Assembly (NCBI GenBank): GCA_017398355.1
Contig: JAFQGD010000022.1
Location: forward strand, 1-50,515
Reading direction: 5' to 3'
Length of the DNA: 50,515 bases
Source: Akkermansia sp.
GTDB taxonomy: Bacteria > Verrucomicrobiota > Verrucomicrobiia > Verrucomicrobiales > Akkermansiaceae
The notes under the pieces are model-generated. The model saw only the letters and a list, made by a program, of their open reading frames with translations. It was not told the origin of the DNA and ran no database searches. Positions within the stretch are counted from its first letter, which is position 1, and every line of letters begins with the position of its first letter. The translations under genes and the position numbers were made by a program. Shown here piece after piece: positions 9,245-19,000 of the stretch.

Positions 9245-10318
9245 TCATTCCCCGATAGCGCGGAGGATTTTGGGGAGAAGATCCGTATTTTCCTGAATAC
9301 CGCCAAAATGCGCAGCCCCGGCCCCGGTGGCATAGAGCGGCACAGCTACGCCACTATGTTGCGTGGTGCTGAAAGACGCCTTCACTTCACCTTTCTCCGT
9401 GGAGCCGCCATGGATAGAAAGGCCCCCGGTTTGGTGATCTGCCGTAATGATGAGGAGCGTGTCAGGGTGGGCTTTCATCCAACGCAACACGACACCGACA
9501 GCACGATCAAAATCCAACGTTTCCTGCACAAGTTCTTCCAAATCATTAGCATGTGCTGCCGTGTCAATTTGAGAACCTTCCACCATCAGGAAAAAACCAT
9601 GGGGGTATTTTTCGAGAACGCTCAACGCCTCAGCCACAGAGTCGGACAAGAAATCACCGCGGCGGGAGGCCGGGTCGCAATGCTCCTTACCGCGTAGTTT
9701 GAGCAAGGTACCGGCCGCACGGAGCTGCGCCTGCTGCGCCGGTGAAATGAGCCCCTCACCACCACCTATCACCACACGGCATCCGGCAGCAAGTAAATCC
9801 ACGGCAATATTTCTTGCATCGTAGCGGTTTTTATTGTGGGCATAAAAAGCGGCCGGGGTGGCATCCGTAATAGCCTTTGTCACTACCAATCCCGTTTGAC
9901 GCCCCCGGGCGGCCATGTGCTTGAGAAGAGACATCTGCGGCACTCCGCTCGCCGAGATACCAACTTGCCCGTTGCGCGTTTTGCACCCACAGGCAATGGC
10001 TGTACCGGCAGCTGCAGAATCTGTAATGGTGGCAGAGGCAGAGGGCGTACGCACAAAGCCAACGATAGGCAATTGCTCCATATTGAGCTTGCCGCGGTTG
10101 CAAAGCCAGGCAGCCCACACATGCTCAGCTCCCATACCATCCCCAATCATCAGGATAACATGGCGTGCCGCTTGCTCTGTCACAGATGGCGCTTTGTTCA
10201 CCACCTCATGCCTGGGCATATTGCGGACCGTTTGCGACTCAACCGCCTCTAAGCAAGCCACCAAACAACAAAAAACAGCGGCACAGGTTAACTTCGGGAA
10301 CATCATTTTCATCATCAC
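9245..10318 (-). CDS. Secreted alkaline phosphatase
   Basis: Periplasmic phosphomonoesterase of the PhoA superfamily. 357 residues with an N-terminal hydrophobic export signal (about 7-24). Motifs in order: VILMIGDGMG (metal Asp60), TDSAAAGTA with the nucleophile Ser101, TDATPAAFYAH, EGSQIDTAAHAND and ITADHQTGG. It lacks the large insertions of some family members, so it is a compact form. Several ATGs crowd the start; the first was kept. It is the last gene of a minus-strand run ispE, two-module AhbAB-like gene, phosphatase, 21 nt after its neighbour. No Pho-box was recognised. Substrate in vivo is unknown. Confidence 0.9.
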   Translation of the reverse strand: MMMKMMFPKLTCAAVFCCLVACLEAVESQTVRNMPRHEVVNKAPSVTEQAARHVILMIGDGMGAEHVWAAWLCNRGKLNMEQLPIVGFVRTPSASATITDSAAAGTAIACGCKTRNGQVGISASGVPQMSLLKHMAARGRQTGLVVTKAITDATPAAFYAHNKNRYDARNIAVDLLAAGCRVVIGGGEGLISPAQQAQLRAAGTLLKLRGKEHCDPASRRGDFLSDSVAEALSVLEKYPHGFFLMVEGSQIDTAAHANDLEELVQETLDFDRAVGVVLRWMKAHPDTLLIITADHQTGGLSIHGGSTEKGEVKASFSTTQHSGVAVPLYATGAGAAHFGGIQENTDLLPKILRAIGE

Positions 10319-10339
10319 AGCTACACGGGTATTTTACTC

Positions 10340-11449
10340 TTACCTACTAGGTGGAAAATCCCGTTTGACCCACTCTGCATACACATGCGGAGAAATCTCA
10401 CTGGGGCGGATTTCAGCCTTCTCGCTCCAGAAAACGGCTGTATGCAGCACAGGAATGCCACACGATTCCAAGTGAGCATCTATAGCAGCCTTGTGCGCCA
10501 TTACCTCTTCTCGAGTGGGGGCATGCACCACCCCCATAATTTGAGCACCGCCAAATACTGCCCCCCCGCTGCGCCAGTAGCAATGGGTCATGCAAATATG
10601 GCGCCCGCATTCTGCACCGGCGCGTTCCTCCCATCCGGGAGCCACTGCCCAGTGAAATAGCCCACTTGCCCCCGTGCCGGCGTGCCGGCTGGGCTTGCGC
10701 GTGTGATCAAGGAAAGTTGCAAAACGACCGATGACCTGGCCGGCATCCAACCCGGCAGCAAAACTCAGGAATGTTTCATAGCTCATCCCCACCGCAGCGG
10801 CGCGCAGGCGCCAAGGCTCACGCACAATCTCCTCCGCGCGCAAGCTCTCTTTGAGGGCAAGCAACACAGACCACTCATCCGCGGATAACTCCGGGCGCAC
10901 AATCCCTTGCATGGGGGGTAGAGATTCCAATTTATCACCGGGTTTGAGCCCGGCGCGGCGCACATGCCCCACCCCCAAGGCAAACATCCCCACCACCGGC
11001 AGGGGCACAAAACTTTCCGCACCTATTTTTGCAGCCAGCATGCGGCAATGGCCCTCCACCGTATGGCAACCTGTGGGCACTTTCACCGTAGTCCACAAGC
11101 GGTAATCGGCCCCCGGTGCGGTGGCATCTTCACTGCTACGCAAAACAATATGCCCGGTGAAAGGATCATTCTCTCGCAACCATTCCCACGCGGCCTCGCA
11201 ACGGTGGGGTGCCACTTTCCACGCCACCAAAGCCCCCTCTGCCAGGTTGGTAGAAAGCAAGGTTTGGCGGATGCGGCGCACCGTGCCTGCCTGCAGCATG
11301 GCACGCAGGCGCTCCAGCACCAGCTCTACCGGCAAACCGCAGCGCGCCGCTATCACATCAAATGGCAAGGCGTGGAACCCCTGCACCCTGTCCTCTGCCA
11401 CGGCCAGAATGCGGCGATTCGTCTCATCTGCTACATCAGCGGGTATCAT
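10340..11449 (-). CDS. Two-module siroheme-decarboxylase-like protein (AhbA-AhbB / NirDLGH family)
   Basis: 369 residues holding two Lrp/AsnC-like units in tandem, each a winged-helix half followed by a ferredoxin-like half. The first (about 1-180) has VLERLRAMLQAGTVRRIRQT, then GHIVLRSSED and DYRLWTTVKVPTG. The second (about 185-369) has a degenerate helix-turn-helix, then MTHCYWR and IMGVVHAPTREEV, which resemble the HCYxR and MVHG segments of siroheme decarboxylases. In that family AhbA and AhbB are usually separate subunits that decarboxylate siroheme on the way to haem or haem d1. No other gene of that pathway is in this window. The alternative is a diverged double Lrp-type regulator. 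Overlaps ispE by 4 nt. Confidence 0.65.
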   Translation of the reverse strand: MIPADVADETNRRILAVAEDRVQGFHALPFDVIAARCGLPVELVLERLRAMLQAGTVRRIRQTLLSTNLAEGALVAWKVAPHRCEAAWEWLRENDPFTGHIVLRSSEDATAPGADYRLWTTVKVPTGCHTVEGHCRMLAAKIGAESFVPLPVVGMFALGVGHVRRAGLKPGDKLESLPPMQGIVRPELSADEWSVLLALKESLRAEEIVREPWRLRAAAVGMSYETFLSFAAGLDAGQVIGRFATFLDHTRKPSRHAGTGASGLFHWAVAPGWEERAGAECGRHICMTHCYWRSGGAVFGGAQIMGVVHAPTREEVMAHKAAIDAHLESCGIPVLHTAVFWSEKAEIRPSEISPHVYAEWVKRDFPPSR

Positions 11450-12285
11450 TGCGGATTCACGGTGCCGCAGTAGGTATACAATGTGGGGTCCAACTCGACC
11501 AGCGCAGCTTCTGCCAAAGCACGGGCTTGCTCGGGAGTCTCCGTGAGGGCATACATCGTGGAGCCGCTACCGCTCATGAGCGCAGCACGCACCCCCTCAC
11601 GCTCCATCATCCAGCGCTTCATCATCCCCAACACGGGGAACTTTTCAAACACCGGCTTTTCCAAATCATTGAAAAGGCGTAAACCATCCACCTCCTGCAC
11701 GCCGTACGGTATCCCCTGCAAGCGGCGGGAACCGGCATAATTCTTATAAGCAGAGGGGGTAGCAACCCCAAACTGAGGCTTGAGCAGAACTATCGGACTG
11801 CTCCACTCGGCAAATGCCGGCAATGGCTTCACGATTTCTCCACGCCCGGTGCAGCGGCTTATCACCGGATTCAGGAAAAAAGGCACATCGCTACCCAAGT
11901 TAGCAGCCATGACGGCCAATTCCTCAGTATCGTAGTTGGTGCCTATTATTTCGTTGAGTGCGCGCAGAGTCACCCCGGCATCTGCCGAGCCACCCCCCAA
12001 GCCGGCACCATGGGGGATGCGCTTGGTAAGGGTGATACGCTGCTTGGCCTTGCGGCCATACACCTTCTCAAACTCTCGCACGGCGCGAAATACTAAATTG
12101 CTCTCATCCGTCGGCACACCCGGTGTATCGCACAACAATGTTGTGGTGCGAGAGTTATGAAAATCCAACTCATCCTCCAAATCCAAGCGCGCCATCACCA
12201 TATCCACCTTGTGGAATCCGTCCTCTCGCTTACCCAGAACCTTCAGAGACAAATTAATCTTCGCCGGAGCCGTGTATTTCACCAT
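11446..12285 (-). CDS. ispE: 4-diphosphocytidyl-2-C-methyl-D-erythritol kinase
   Basis: GHMP kinase of the MEP isoprenoid pathway. 279 residues. The start AKINLSLKVLGKREDGFH is typical, the ATP loop is IPHGAGLGGGSADA, and the C-terminal GHMP motif is ALMSGSGSTMYAL. First gene of its operon; its stop overlaps the next start by 4 nt. The promoter's -10 box ends 6 nt before the ATG, so the mRNA should begin at the start codon. Confidence 0.94.
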   Translation of the reverse strand: MVKYTAPAKINLSLKVLGKREDGFHKVDMVMARLDLEDELDFHNSRTTTLLCDTPGVPTDESNLVFRAVREFEKVYGRKAKQRITLTKRIPHGAGLGGGSADAGVTLRALNEIIGTNYDTEELAVMAANLGSDVPFFLNPVISRCTGRGEIVKPLPAFAEWSSPIVLLKPQFGVATPSAYKNYAGSRRLQGIPYGVQEVDGLRLFNDLEKPVFEKFPVLGMMKRWMMEREGVRAALMSGSGSTMYALTETPEQARALAEAALVELDPTLYTYCGTVNPQ

Positions 12286-12291
12286 GCGCCC

Positions 12292-12320
12292 ATCCTACCG
12301 CAAAGCCGCTGCAAACGCAA
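12292..12320 (-). promoter_or_regulatory. Promoter of ispE, predicted leaderless
   Basis: On the minus strand: TTGCGT (12315-12320), 17 nt, TAGGAT (12292-12297), then 6 nt to the ATG at 12285. Initiation about 7 nt past the -10 would fall on the start codon. Confidence 0.65.
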
Positions 12321-12455
12321 GCCCTTTCCGCCCAACAAGGCGAGCGGAAGCTGAAAGCGTATGACCAATTGCACCCCGAGTTCTTTATCCCCCTCCCCTT
12401 CCGGTTCATATTATAGCGGAAAAAACGCTTGATTTTCAGCGGGAGGTGTAAGATA

Positions 12456-15041
12456 ATGCCGCGCGACATGTCCGAACGCAAAAATCCGTATCCTTTTGAT
12501 GTATTTGAACCCAAGTGGCAAGCCACATGGGATGCCGAAAAAACTTTCAAAGTATCCAACCCCGGGGAACCGGGTTTTGATGCCAGCAAGCCCAAGTACT
12601 ACGTACTGGACATGTTCCCGTACCCGAGCGGTGCGGGATTGCACGTGGGGCACCCGGAAGGCTACACAGCCACCGATATTGTGAGCCGCTACAAGCGCAT
12701 GAACGGCTACAATGTGCTGCACCCCATGGGTTGGGACTCCTTTGGCCTGCCCGCCGAGCAGTATGCTATCAAGACCGGTCAGCACCCCAGCATCACCACC
12801 TACGCCAATATCGATACCTTCCGCCGCCAGCTCAAAATGCTGGGCTTCTCCTACGACTGGGACCGCGAAATTGCCACTACTGACCCCCGCTATGTGCGCT
12901 GGACCCAGTGGATTTTCCTGCGCCTGTACAACTCATACTACAACGAAGAACTCAAAAAAGCCCGCCCCGTGAGTGAACTGGAAGCCAAGGGCTGGACCCG
13001 CGAACAGATTGACAATGTGCGCTTGGCCTATGTGGCAGAAGGCTTTGTGAACTGGAGTCCCGACATGGGCACTGTGCTGGCCAACGAAGAAGCCGAGGAA
13101 TGGAAGAGCAAAGGCCACACCGTAGAGCGCCGCAAGCTGCGCCAGTGGATGCTGCGCATCACCGCCTATGCCGAGCGCCTCATTGATGAGCTTGAGCCAC
13201 TGGATTGGCCGGAAAGCATCAAGCTGCTGCAGCGCAACTGGATTGGCAAATCCACCGGCGCAGAAGTAAACTTCGACTGCCAAGGCAACACCATCACCGT
13301 ATACACCACCCGCCCGGATACCCTCTTCGGCGCCACCTACATGGTGCTCTCCCCCGAGCATGACCTGGTGCCCGCCATCACCACGCCCGAGCAAAAAGCC
13401 GCCGTGGAAGCTTACCAAGCCGAATGTGCCGCCAAGAGCGATTTGGAACGCACCGAGCTGAGCAAAGAAAAGACCGGCGTATTCACCGGCGCTTATGCCA
13501 CCAACCCTGTGAACGGCAAGCAGATTCCCATCTGGATTGCAGACTACGTGCTTACCGGCTACGGCACCGGTGCTATCATGGCTGTGCCGGCTCACGACAG
13601 CCGCGACTATGAATTCGCCGTGAAGTTCGGCCTGCCCATCATCCAAGTGGTGCAGCCGGACAACGCCGACACCCCTTGGCAGGATTTCTGCGGCTACGAC
13701 GGCACCATGGTGAACTCCGAGCACTTCAACGGCCTGAGCGTCCCCGAGGCCAAGAAGCAGATGACCGCTTGGCTGGAAGAAAAAGGCTATGGCCACGGCA
13801 AGGTGAACTACAAGCTGCGTGATTGGCTCTTCAGCCGCCAGCGTTACTGGGGCGAGCCCTTCCCCATCGTCTGGAACAGCGAGGACGGCAACCACTACGC
13901 CATCCCCGAAAGTGAGCTTCCCCTGCTCCAGCCGGAGATGGAAGACTTCAAACCCAGCGGCGACCCCCGCGGCCCGCTTGTGAAAGCCACCAAGTGGATT
14001 CAGTACTCCGAAAACTACACCCGCGAAACCAACACCATGCCCCAGTGGGCAGGCTCCTGCTGGTACTACCTGCGCTACCTGGACCCCACCAACGACAGCG
14101 CCTTTGTGGCCCCCGAGGTAGAGCAATACTGGATGGGTGGCAACAACCCCGGCGGTGTAGACTTGTATGTAGGTGGCACCGAGCACGCAGTGCTGCACCT
14201 GCTCTATGCCCGTTTCTGGCACAAAGTGCTCTACGACTACGGGTTGGTCTCCACCAACGAACCCTTCAACAAGCTGGTGAACCAAGGTCTCATCCTGGGC
14301 GAAGACAGCCAGAAAATGTCCAAGAGCCGTGGCAATGTGGTGAACCCCGATGACATTGTGAAAGCCTACGGTGCAGACTCCCTGCGCATGTACGAAATGT
14401 TCATGGGACCGCTCAAGGAAGTGAAGCCCTGGCAAACCAAGGGCGTGGAAGGCATCAGCCGCTTCTTGGCCCGTGTGTGGCGCGTAGCCATGCAGGAAAA
14501 CCAAGAAGGCGAGTGGGTACTCTCCGGCAAGGTGACAGATACTGACAACGGCGAGGTAACACCCGTGCGCAAGGAAGTACACAAGACTATCAAAAAGGTG
14601 GGCGAGGACATTGAAACCATGAGCTTCAACACCGCCATCTCCAAGATGATGGAATGCACCAACGCCATGACCGCAGCCGGCAGCGTAGTGCTCAGCGACT
14701 ATGTGCAGTTGCTGCATGTGCTCAATCCCTTTGCCCCGCACATCACAGAAGAACTCTATGCCCATCTGCGCACGGCATTCCCCGCCCTGCCCGCAGCCTA
14801 CCTCTGCCAGCAATCCTGGCCCGGCTTCAACCCCGAATACTTGGTGGAAAACACCAAAGAAATCGTCATCCAAATCAACGGCAAACTGCGTGATAAAATC
14901 ACCCTCGCGGCCGATGCCTCCAAGGAAGAAGCAGAAGCCGCCGCCCTGTCCACCCCCAAGGTGCAGGAGCTCATCGCCGGCAAGACCGTGCGCAAGGTCA
15001 TCGTGGTACCCGGTCGCCTCGTCAATATCGTTGCCAACTAA
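12456..15041 (+). CDS. leuS: Leucyl-tRNA synthetase
   Basis: Charges tRNA-Leu. 861 residues, usual for bacterial LeuRS. The HIGH-type motif is in [19 protein letters not shown], the CP1 editing domain lies around 230-420 with the [14 protein letters not shown] motif and the conserved Asp in [12 protein letters not shown], and KMSKSRGN marks the second active-site loop. The ATG at 12456 was chosen because GGAGGTG (12442-12448) sits 7 nt upstream, one of the few good Shine-Dalgarno sequences in the window. A second ATG is 12 nt on. A TATTAT box at 12409 may be the -10, with a weak -35. Confidence 0.96.
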   Translation: MPRDMSERKNPYPFDVFEPKWQATWDAEKTFKVSNPGEPGFDASKPKYYVLDMFPYPSGAGLHVGHPEGYTATDIVSRYKRMNGYNVLHPMGWDSFGLPAEQYAIKTGQHPSITTYANIDTFRRQLKMLGFSYDWDREIATTDPRYVRWTQWIFLRLYNSYYNEELKKARPVSELEAKGWTREQIDNVRLAYVAEGFVNWSPDMGTVLANEEAEEWKSKGHTVERRKLRQWMLRITAYAERLIDELEPLDWPESIKLLQRNWIGKSTGAEVNFDCQGNTITVYTTRPDTLFGATYMVLSPEHDLVPAITTPEQKAAVEAYQAECAAKSDLERTELSKEKTGVFTGAYATNPVNGKQIPIWIADYVLTGYGTGAIMAVPAHDSRDYEFAVKFGLPIIQVVQPDNADTPWQDFCGYDGTMVNSEHFNGLSVPEAKKQMTAWLEEKGYGHGKVNYKLRDWLFSRQRYWGEPFPIVWNSEDGNHYAIPESELPLLQPEMEDFKPSGDPRGPLVKATKWIQYSENYTRETNTMPQWAGSCWYYLRYLDPTNDSAFVAPEVEQYWMGGNNPGGVDLYVGGTEHAVLHLLYARFWHKVLYDYGLVSTNEPFNKLVNQGLILGEDSQKMSKSRGNVVNPDDIVKAYGADSLRMYEMFMGPLKEVKPWQTKGVEGISRFLARVWRVAMQENQEGEWVLSGKVTDTDNGEVTPVRKEVHKTIKKVGEDIETMSFNTAISKMMECTNAMTAAGSVVLSDYVQLLHVLNPFAPHITEELYAHLRTAFPALPAAYLCQQSWPGFNPEYLVENTKEIVIQINGKLRDKITLAADASKEEAEAAALSTPKVQELIAGKTVRKVIVVPGRLVNIVAN

Positions 15042-15060
15042 CACACAATATTCAACAATT

Positions 15061-15453
15061 ATGAAAACATACACCGCTATCATCGTAGCAGCCCTTAGCC
15101 TTTGCTTCATCGGCACGGCTCAGGCTGCTCTCCCCACCATCAAGAAACCTTCCGTGAAGGTGACAAAACCCTCCGTCAAGGTGACCAAGCCTGCCGTAAA
15201 AGTCAACAAGCCCAACGTCAATGTGGCGGAAAAAGGCGTGGAAGTGACCAAACCCTCTGTGGATATCACCAAGCCTGCTGTTGATGTGACCAAGCCCAAC
15301 GTAGAAATCGAGAAGCCCTCCATCGACCTGCCCAAGGCCGAAAAGCCCGAGCTTCCCACCATCAAAAAACCCGAGCTTGAGGTAACCAAACCCGCCATCA
15401 ACGTGACAGATAAGGGTGTGGAAATCACCAAACCCTCCATCGACCTCAAGTAA
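15061..15453 (+). CDS. Secreted KPxVxVT heptad-repeat protein
   Basis: 130 residues. A clear signal peptide (about 1-22, ending TAQA) is followed by a mature part that is almost wholly made of a seven-residue repeat, KP[SAN][VI]x[VI][TNE], about ten times. It is broken by two near-identical spacers (AEKGVEVT, TDKGVEIT) and a Pro-Lys-Glu segment. Alternating Val/Ile predicts extended strand or a fibre; Lys and Glu/Asp alternate in patches. No catalytic motif is visible. It follows leuS by 19 nt and ends before a strong terminator. Possible roles are envelope binding or a structural spacer, but no function can be assigned. Confidence 0.8.
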   Translation: MKTYTAIIVAALSLCFIGTAQAALPTIKKPSVKVTKPSVKVTKPAVKVNKPNVNVAEKGVEVTKPSVDITKPAVDVTKPNVEIEKPSIDLPKAEKPELPTIKKPELEVTKPAINVTDKGVEITKPSIDLK

Positions 15454-15484
15454 ATCGCTGCCCCGCAGCCCTCATCTTTTCCCC

Positions 15485-15520
15485 GGCTCGCTCTGCCCCC
15501 GCAGCGCGAGCCGATTTTTT
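15485..15520 (+). terminator. Intrinsic terminator after the leuS/repeat-protein unit
   Basis: Perfect 7-bp stem GGCTCGC (15485-15491) with GCGAGCC (15506-15512), 14-nt loop, then GATTTTTT. Confidence 0.85.
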
Positions 15521-15565
15521 CCCCGCGCAATGCAGCGGAAACCGAGTCAGCAGAGAATAATGAGC

Positions 15566-15593
15566 TTGCACGTGTGCGGGGTGGGGGTATAAT
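15566..15593 (+). promoter_or_regulatory. Promoter of aroB, predicted leaderless
   Basis: TTGCAC (15566-15571), 16 nt, consensus TATAAT (15588-15593), then 6 nt to the ATG at 15600. The start site should coincide with the start codon. Confidence 0.7.
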
Positions 15594-15599
15594 GCAGAT

Positions 15600-16715
15600 A
15601 TGCCTACTGTCAGTTTATCTCTGGGGAAGCGGTCGTATGATGTGCTAGTGGCCAATGGGTTGTTGGAATCCGTGGGCTACCATGTGAATCGACTTCGCAT
15701 GGAAGGTAAAGCTGCGCTGATTTCTGATTCCAATGTGTATCCGCTCTACGGGGAGCAAGTAAAACAGAGTTTGGAAGAAGCCGGATTTGGTGTTTCTACA
15801 CACATTTTCCCGGCAGGGGAGCAAAGCAAAAACCTGCAAACGGTTGAGATGCTGGCAGATGAAATGATTGCCGCCGGGCACGACCGCAGCAGTTTTGTGG
15901 TGGCTCTGGGCGGCGGTGTGGTGGGGGATATGGCCGGATTCTTGGCCTCTATCTACTACCGAGGGATTCCATTTGTGCAGATACCGACGAGCGTGATGGC
16001 GCTGGTGGATAGCTCTGTGGGAGGCAAGACGGCCGTAGACGTGGCCGGTGGCAAGAATTTGCTGGGGGCTTTTCACCAACCACGCATGGTATTGGCCGAC
16101 CCGATGACACTGATGAGCTTGCCCACGCGGGTCCTGCGCGAGGGAATGGCTGAAATGGTGAAGCACGCCGCCATCCGCAAGCCGGAAATGCTGCTCACCC
16201 TCCGCGAACTGGCAAGCGAACTTGATTTAGGATTTAGCCTGAATACATTGCAACACTTGCCCGATATCATCGCGGCAAATATCGAAATCAAAGCGCGTGT
16301 GGTAGAAGCAGATGAAAAGGAAACGCAGGGAGTACGCGCTTTTCTGAACTTTGGGCATACGCTGGGGCATGGCATTGAAGCAAGCGTACCTTATGGCGAG
16401 CTGCTACACGGTGAGGTGGTGAGTTTGGGAATGCGCGCAGCCTTATACTTATCCCGCAAGCGTAGTGGCTTGAGTGCGCGGGCAGAGAAAGAATTATTAT
16501 CCACCTTACAAGCCTTAGAACTGCCGCTACAACTCCCGGCAGAGGTCAATATAGAAAAAGCGTTGGCCAAGGTCGCCACGGACAAAAAATTCGTAGGTGG
16601 CGCTATCCGTTTTGTGCTTTTGGCGGGAGCCGGCAAGCCCATAGTCTCAACCGAGGTGACGCAAGAAGACATGAAAGAGGCCTTGCTCCACCTCACCACC
16701 CCTGTATCCCTCTGA
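15600..16715 (+). CDS. aroB: 3-dehydroquinate synthase
   Basis: Second step of the shikimate pathway, DAHP to 3-dehydroquinate, NAD- and metal-dependent. 371 residues. NAD-binding GGGVVGDMAGFLAS, VPTS-type segment (IPTSVMALVDSSVGGKTAVD), metal ligands in EGMAEMVKHA, FGHTLGHGIE and LHGEVVSLGM. The ATG is fixed by the promoter that ends 6 nt before it. The next gene starts 36 nt downstream without a terminator, so the two are likely cotranscribed. Confidence 0.95.
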   Translation: MPTVSLSLGKRSYDVLVANGLLESVGYHVNRLRMEGKAALISDSNVYPLYGEQVKQSLEEAGFGVSTHIFPAGEQSKNLQTVEMLADEMIAAGHDRSSFVVALGGGVVGDMAGFLASIYYRGIPFVQIPTSVMALVDSSVGGKTAVDVAGGKNLLGAFHQPRMVLADPMTLMSLPTRVLREGMAEMVKHAAIRKPEMLLTLRELASELDLGFSLNTLQHLPDIIAANIEIKARVVEADEKETQGVRAFLNFGHTLGHGIEASVPYGELLHGEVVSLGMRAALYLSRKRSGLSARAEKELLSTLQALELPLQLPAEVNIEKALAKVATDKKFVGGAIRFVLLAGAGKPIVSTEVTQEDMKEALLHLTTPVSL

Positions 16716-16751
16716 AACCGCATTTCACAACTAAAACCATACCCTATTAAG

Positions 16752-17864
16752 ATGACAGACCCACGCATTCCCCAACTGGCCCGCAATCTGATTAAGCACT
16801 CCTGCCATGTAAAGCCCGGTGAACATGTGCTGCTGGAGCTTATCGACACCCCGGATGAAATAGGTATTGAGCTGATACGTGCCGTGCGAGAAGCCGGAGC
16901 CAACCCCCATGTCAACCTGCGCCATGGGCGCATCATCCGCGAGATGTTCACCGGCGCTACGGATGAACAATACTCCTCCATTGCCGGTTTTGAACTGGCA
17001 GAAATGCAGGCCATGGATGCTTACATTGCTATCCGCGGTGGGCACAACAGCTTCGAAAACTCCAGCGTGCCGGCAGAGCGCATGGCTTTGGCGCAAAAAC
17101 ACATGCGCCCCGTACACGAGGAACGTGTATGCCGCACCAAGTGGTGTGTGCTGCGCTGGCCTACTCCGGCCATGGCCCAGGGGGCAGGCATGAGCACAGA
17201 GGCTTTTGAGGACTTCTACTTCCGCTGCTGCTTGGCAGACTACGCCCAACTGGGAGTGGCCATGGAAAAGCTGGCCACCCGCATGATGGAGACCGACCGC
17301 GTGCGCATCACCGGCCCGGGCACAGATATCAACTTCTCTATCAAGGGGATGCCTGCAATCCCCTGCGCAGGTGAGATGAACATCCCGGATGGTGAAGTAT
17401 TCACCGCCCCTATTCGGGATTCCATCAACGGCTATATCCACTATACAGCCCCCACCCTTTTCCAAGGCATTCCTTTTGACGGCGTGCGTCTGCGCTTTGA
17501 AAACGGCAAGATTGTAGAGGCGCACTGCAATGGCAACGAGGCGGCACTCAACAAGATTCTGGATACGGATGAGGGAGCCCGCTACATCGGAGAGTTCGCG
17601 CTGGGGGTAAACCCCTACATCCTACAGCCGATGCGTGATATCCTCTTCGATGAAAAAATTGCCGGCTCCTTCCACCTGACACCGGGCAACGCTTACGAAA
17701 ATTGTGACAACGGCAACCGATCTCAGGTTCACTGGGATTTGGTGTGCATTCAACGCGCAGAATACGGCGGTGGAGAAATATGGTTTGATGATGAACTCAT
17801 CCGCAAAGACGGCATCTTCACCGCCCCCGAGCTCTCCATCCTCAACCCTGCTACAGAATCATGA
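16752..17864 (+). CDS. M29-family metallo-aminopeptidase
   Basis: Cytoplasmic aminopeptidase of the AmpS/aminopeptidase T family (MEROPS M29), two metal ions. 370 residues, the family length. N-terminal Rossmann-like domain (DPRIPQLARNLIKHSCHVKPG), then the metal-binding domain with ITGPGTDINFSIKGM, GEMNIPDGEVFTAP, IGEFALGVNP, SFHLTPGNAY and SQVHWDLV, which supply the Glu, His and Asp ligands. Its stop overlaps the start of the metallophosphoesterase by 4 nt (ATGA), so the pair is coupled. Substrate range is not readable. Confidence 0.9.
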   Translation: MTDPRIPQLARNLIKHSCHVKPGEHVLLELIDTPDEIGIELIRAVREAGANPHVNLRHGRIIREMFTGATDEQYSSIAGFELAEMQAMDAYIAIRGGHNSFENSSVPAERMALAQKHMRPVHEERVCRTKWCVLRWPTPAMAQGAGMSTEAFEDFYFRCCLADYAQLGVAMEKLATRMMETDRVRITGPGTDINFSIKGMPAIPCAGEMNIPDGEVFTAPIRDSINGYIHYTAPTLFQGIPFDGVRLRFENGKIVEAHCNGNEAALNKILDTDEGARYIGEFALGVNPYILQPMRDILFDEKIAGSFHLTPGNAYENCDNGNRSQVHWDLVCIQRAEYGGGEIWFDDELIRKDGIFTAPELSILNPATES

Positions 17865-18979
17865 AACTGCTCAGCCCTATCAAACGCTTCTTCAAGCACC
17901 CCGTGCGCAACATATTCCGTTGCATGGTAGCAAGTGCAATTGTTGCTGCCATTTTCGGTGGTGTGGCCATTCATTTTGGCCAAAAAAGTGCCGAACAGCT
18001 TGAGTGCAATTACCAACAACTGCCGGCGGAGGCGCTACCCGGCTCCGGCCCGGTGCGCATTGCCTTTGTGTGCGATATTCACAACGCACCCGATAAGTTG
18101 GAAAAATCCATCGCTCACCTGAAAAAAGCCAAGCCCGACATTATCCTGCTGGGAGGTGACTATGTGATGGCTCACCAGCGCTTTATGCGCACCCGATGGA
18201 TGGTAAACGGCCTGCGAAAACTGGCAGAAATTGCACCGGTATTTGCCATCTTGGGCAATCATGATTACGAAAAGCTGGACCAAGTGGAGCGTGTGATGCA
18301 AACGGCAGAAATCCCAATTCTGCGCAACGAAGCCCGCACCTGGGAAACCCCGGCCGGCGGCACCGTGTGCCTTGTAGGCTTGGGGGATTGGAATGAGGGC
18401 GATGAAGACCCGCACTCCTGTTTGCTCCCCCAAGGCGAGGAAGAAAGTGCGGTTCTGCTTCTTTCGCACGACCCGGAGAGCCGCTGGTTGCTGCGCCAAT
18501 ACGACTGGGATTTGATGCTGAGCGGCCACACGCACGGAGGGCAAATCGGCAATCCGTTCACAACACCGGTGCAGTACATATCCTTCCGCTCCTCCATGCC
18601 GGCCGGTCTTTTTGATTTTGAAGGCGGCAGGCGCGTATTCGTCTCACGCGGTGCCGGCAGTATCCTGGGCATGCGCTTTTTCTGCGCCCCGGAAATCAAT
18701 ATCATAGACATTGGTGATAGAGCCTCCTTTACCCCACCTGCAGAAGATGCAGAGGATGAAGCCGATACCACCGAACAAGCAGAGGAAACAGATTCCCCCG
18801 AAGAGGAGGAATCCACAGAACCGGCACCGGTCCCCACTGAACCGGAAAAGTTAGATGTATCCCCCTCTGCGGCAGATGCCATCCCCGCTCCGCCCCCGGC
18901 CGAGGATAGCACCATTACCCCGGAACCCCCGGCCCCGGCAGATGATACCATCATCCCGGAGCTTCCGGTAGCCGCCTAA
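17861..18979 (+). CDS. Membrane-anchored metallophosphoesterase (YaeI/LpxG-like)
   Basis: 372 residues: basic N-terminus, one membrane helix (about 23-42), a calcineurin-like phosphoesterase domain (about 60-290), then an ~80-residue tail rich in Glu, Pro and Ala. Metal motifs in order: VCDIHN, GGDYVM, GNHDY, LSHDPE and SGHTHGGQ. In Chlamydiae, a sister group, a membrane-anchored enzyme of this class (LpxG) hydrolyses UDP-2,3-diacylglucosamine in lipid A synthesis; that role here is inference. The alternative is a YaeI-type phosphodiesterase. The acidic tail is unusual for either. Overlaps the aminopeptidase gene by 4 nt. Confidence 0.8.
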   Translation: MKLLSPIKRFFKHPVRNIFRCMVASAIVAAIFGGVAIHFGQKSAEQLECNYQQLPAEALPGSGPVRIAFVCDIHNAPDKLEKSIAHLKKAKPDIILLGGDYVMAHQRFMRTRWMVNGLRKLAEIAPVFAILGNHDYEKLDQVERVMQTAEIPILRNEARTWETPAGGTVCLVGLGDWNEGDEDPHSCLLPQGEEESAVLLLSHDPESRWLLRQYDWDLMLSGHTHGGQIGNPFTTPVQYISFRSSMPAGLFDFEGGRRVFVSRGAGSILGMRFFCAPEINIIDIGDRASFTPPAEDAEDEADTTEQAEETDSPEEEESTEPAPVPTEPEKLDVSPSAADAIPAPPPAEDSTITPEPPAPADDTIIPELPVAA

Positions 18980-19000
18980 GGTGACCCCACCCGTGAAGTT

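Noticed and set aside
10340..11449. Simple Lrp/AsnC transcription regulator
   Set aside because: It has two modules, twice the usual length, and HCYxR and VHA segments nearer to siroheme decarboxylases; kept only as an alternative.
12933..15116. 727-codon minus-strand open frame
   Set aside because: It lies fully antisense to leuS and reflects codon bias; the peptide is His/Gly/Val-rich with no domain.
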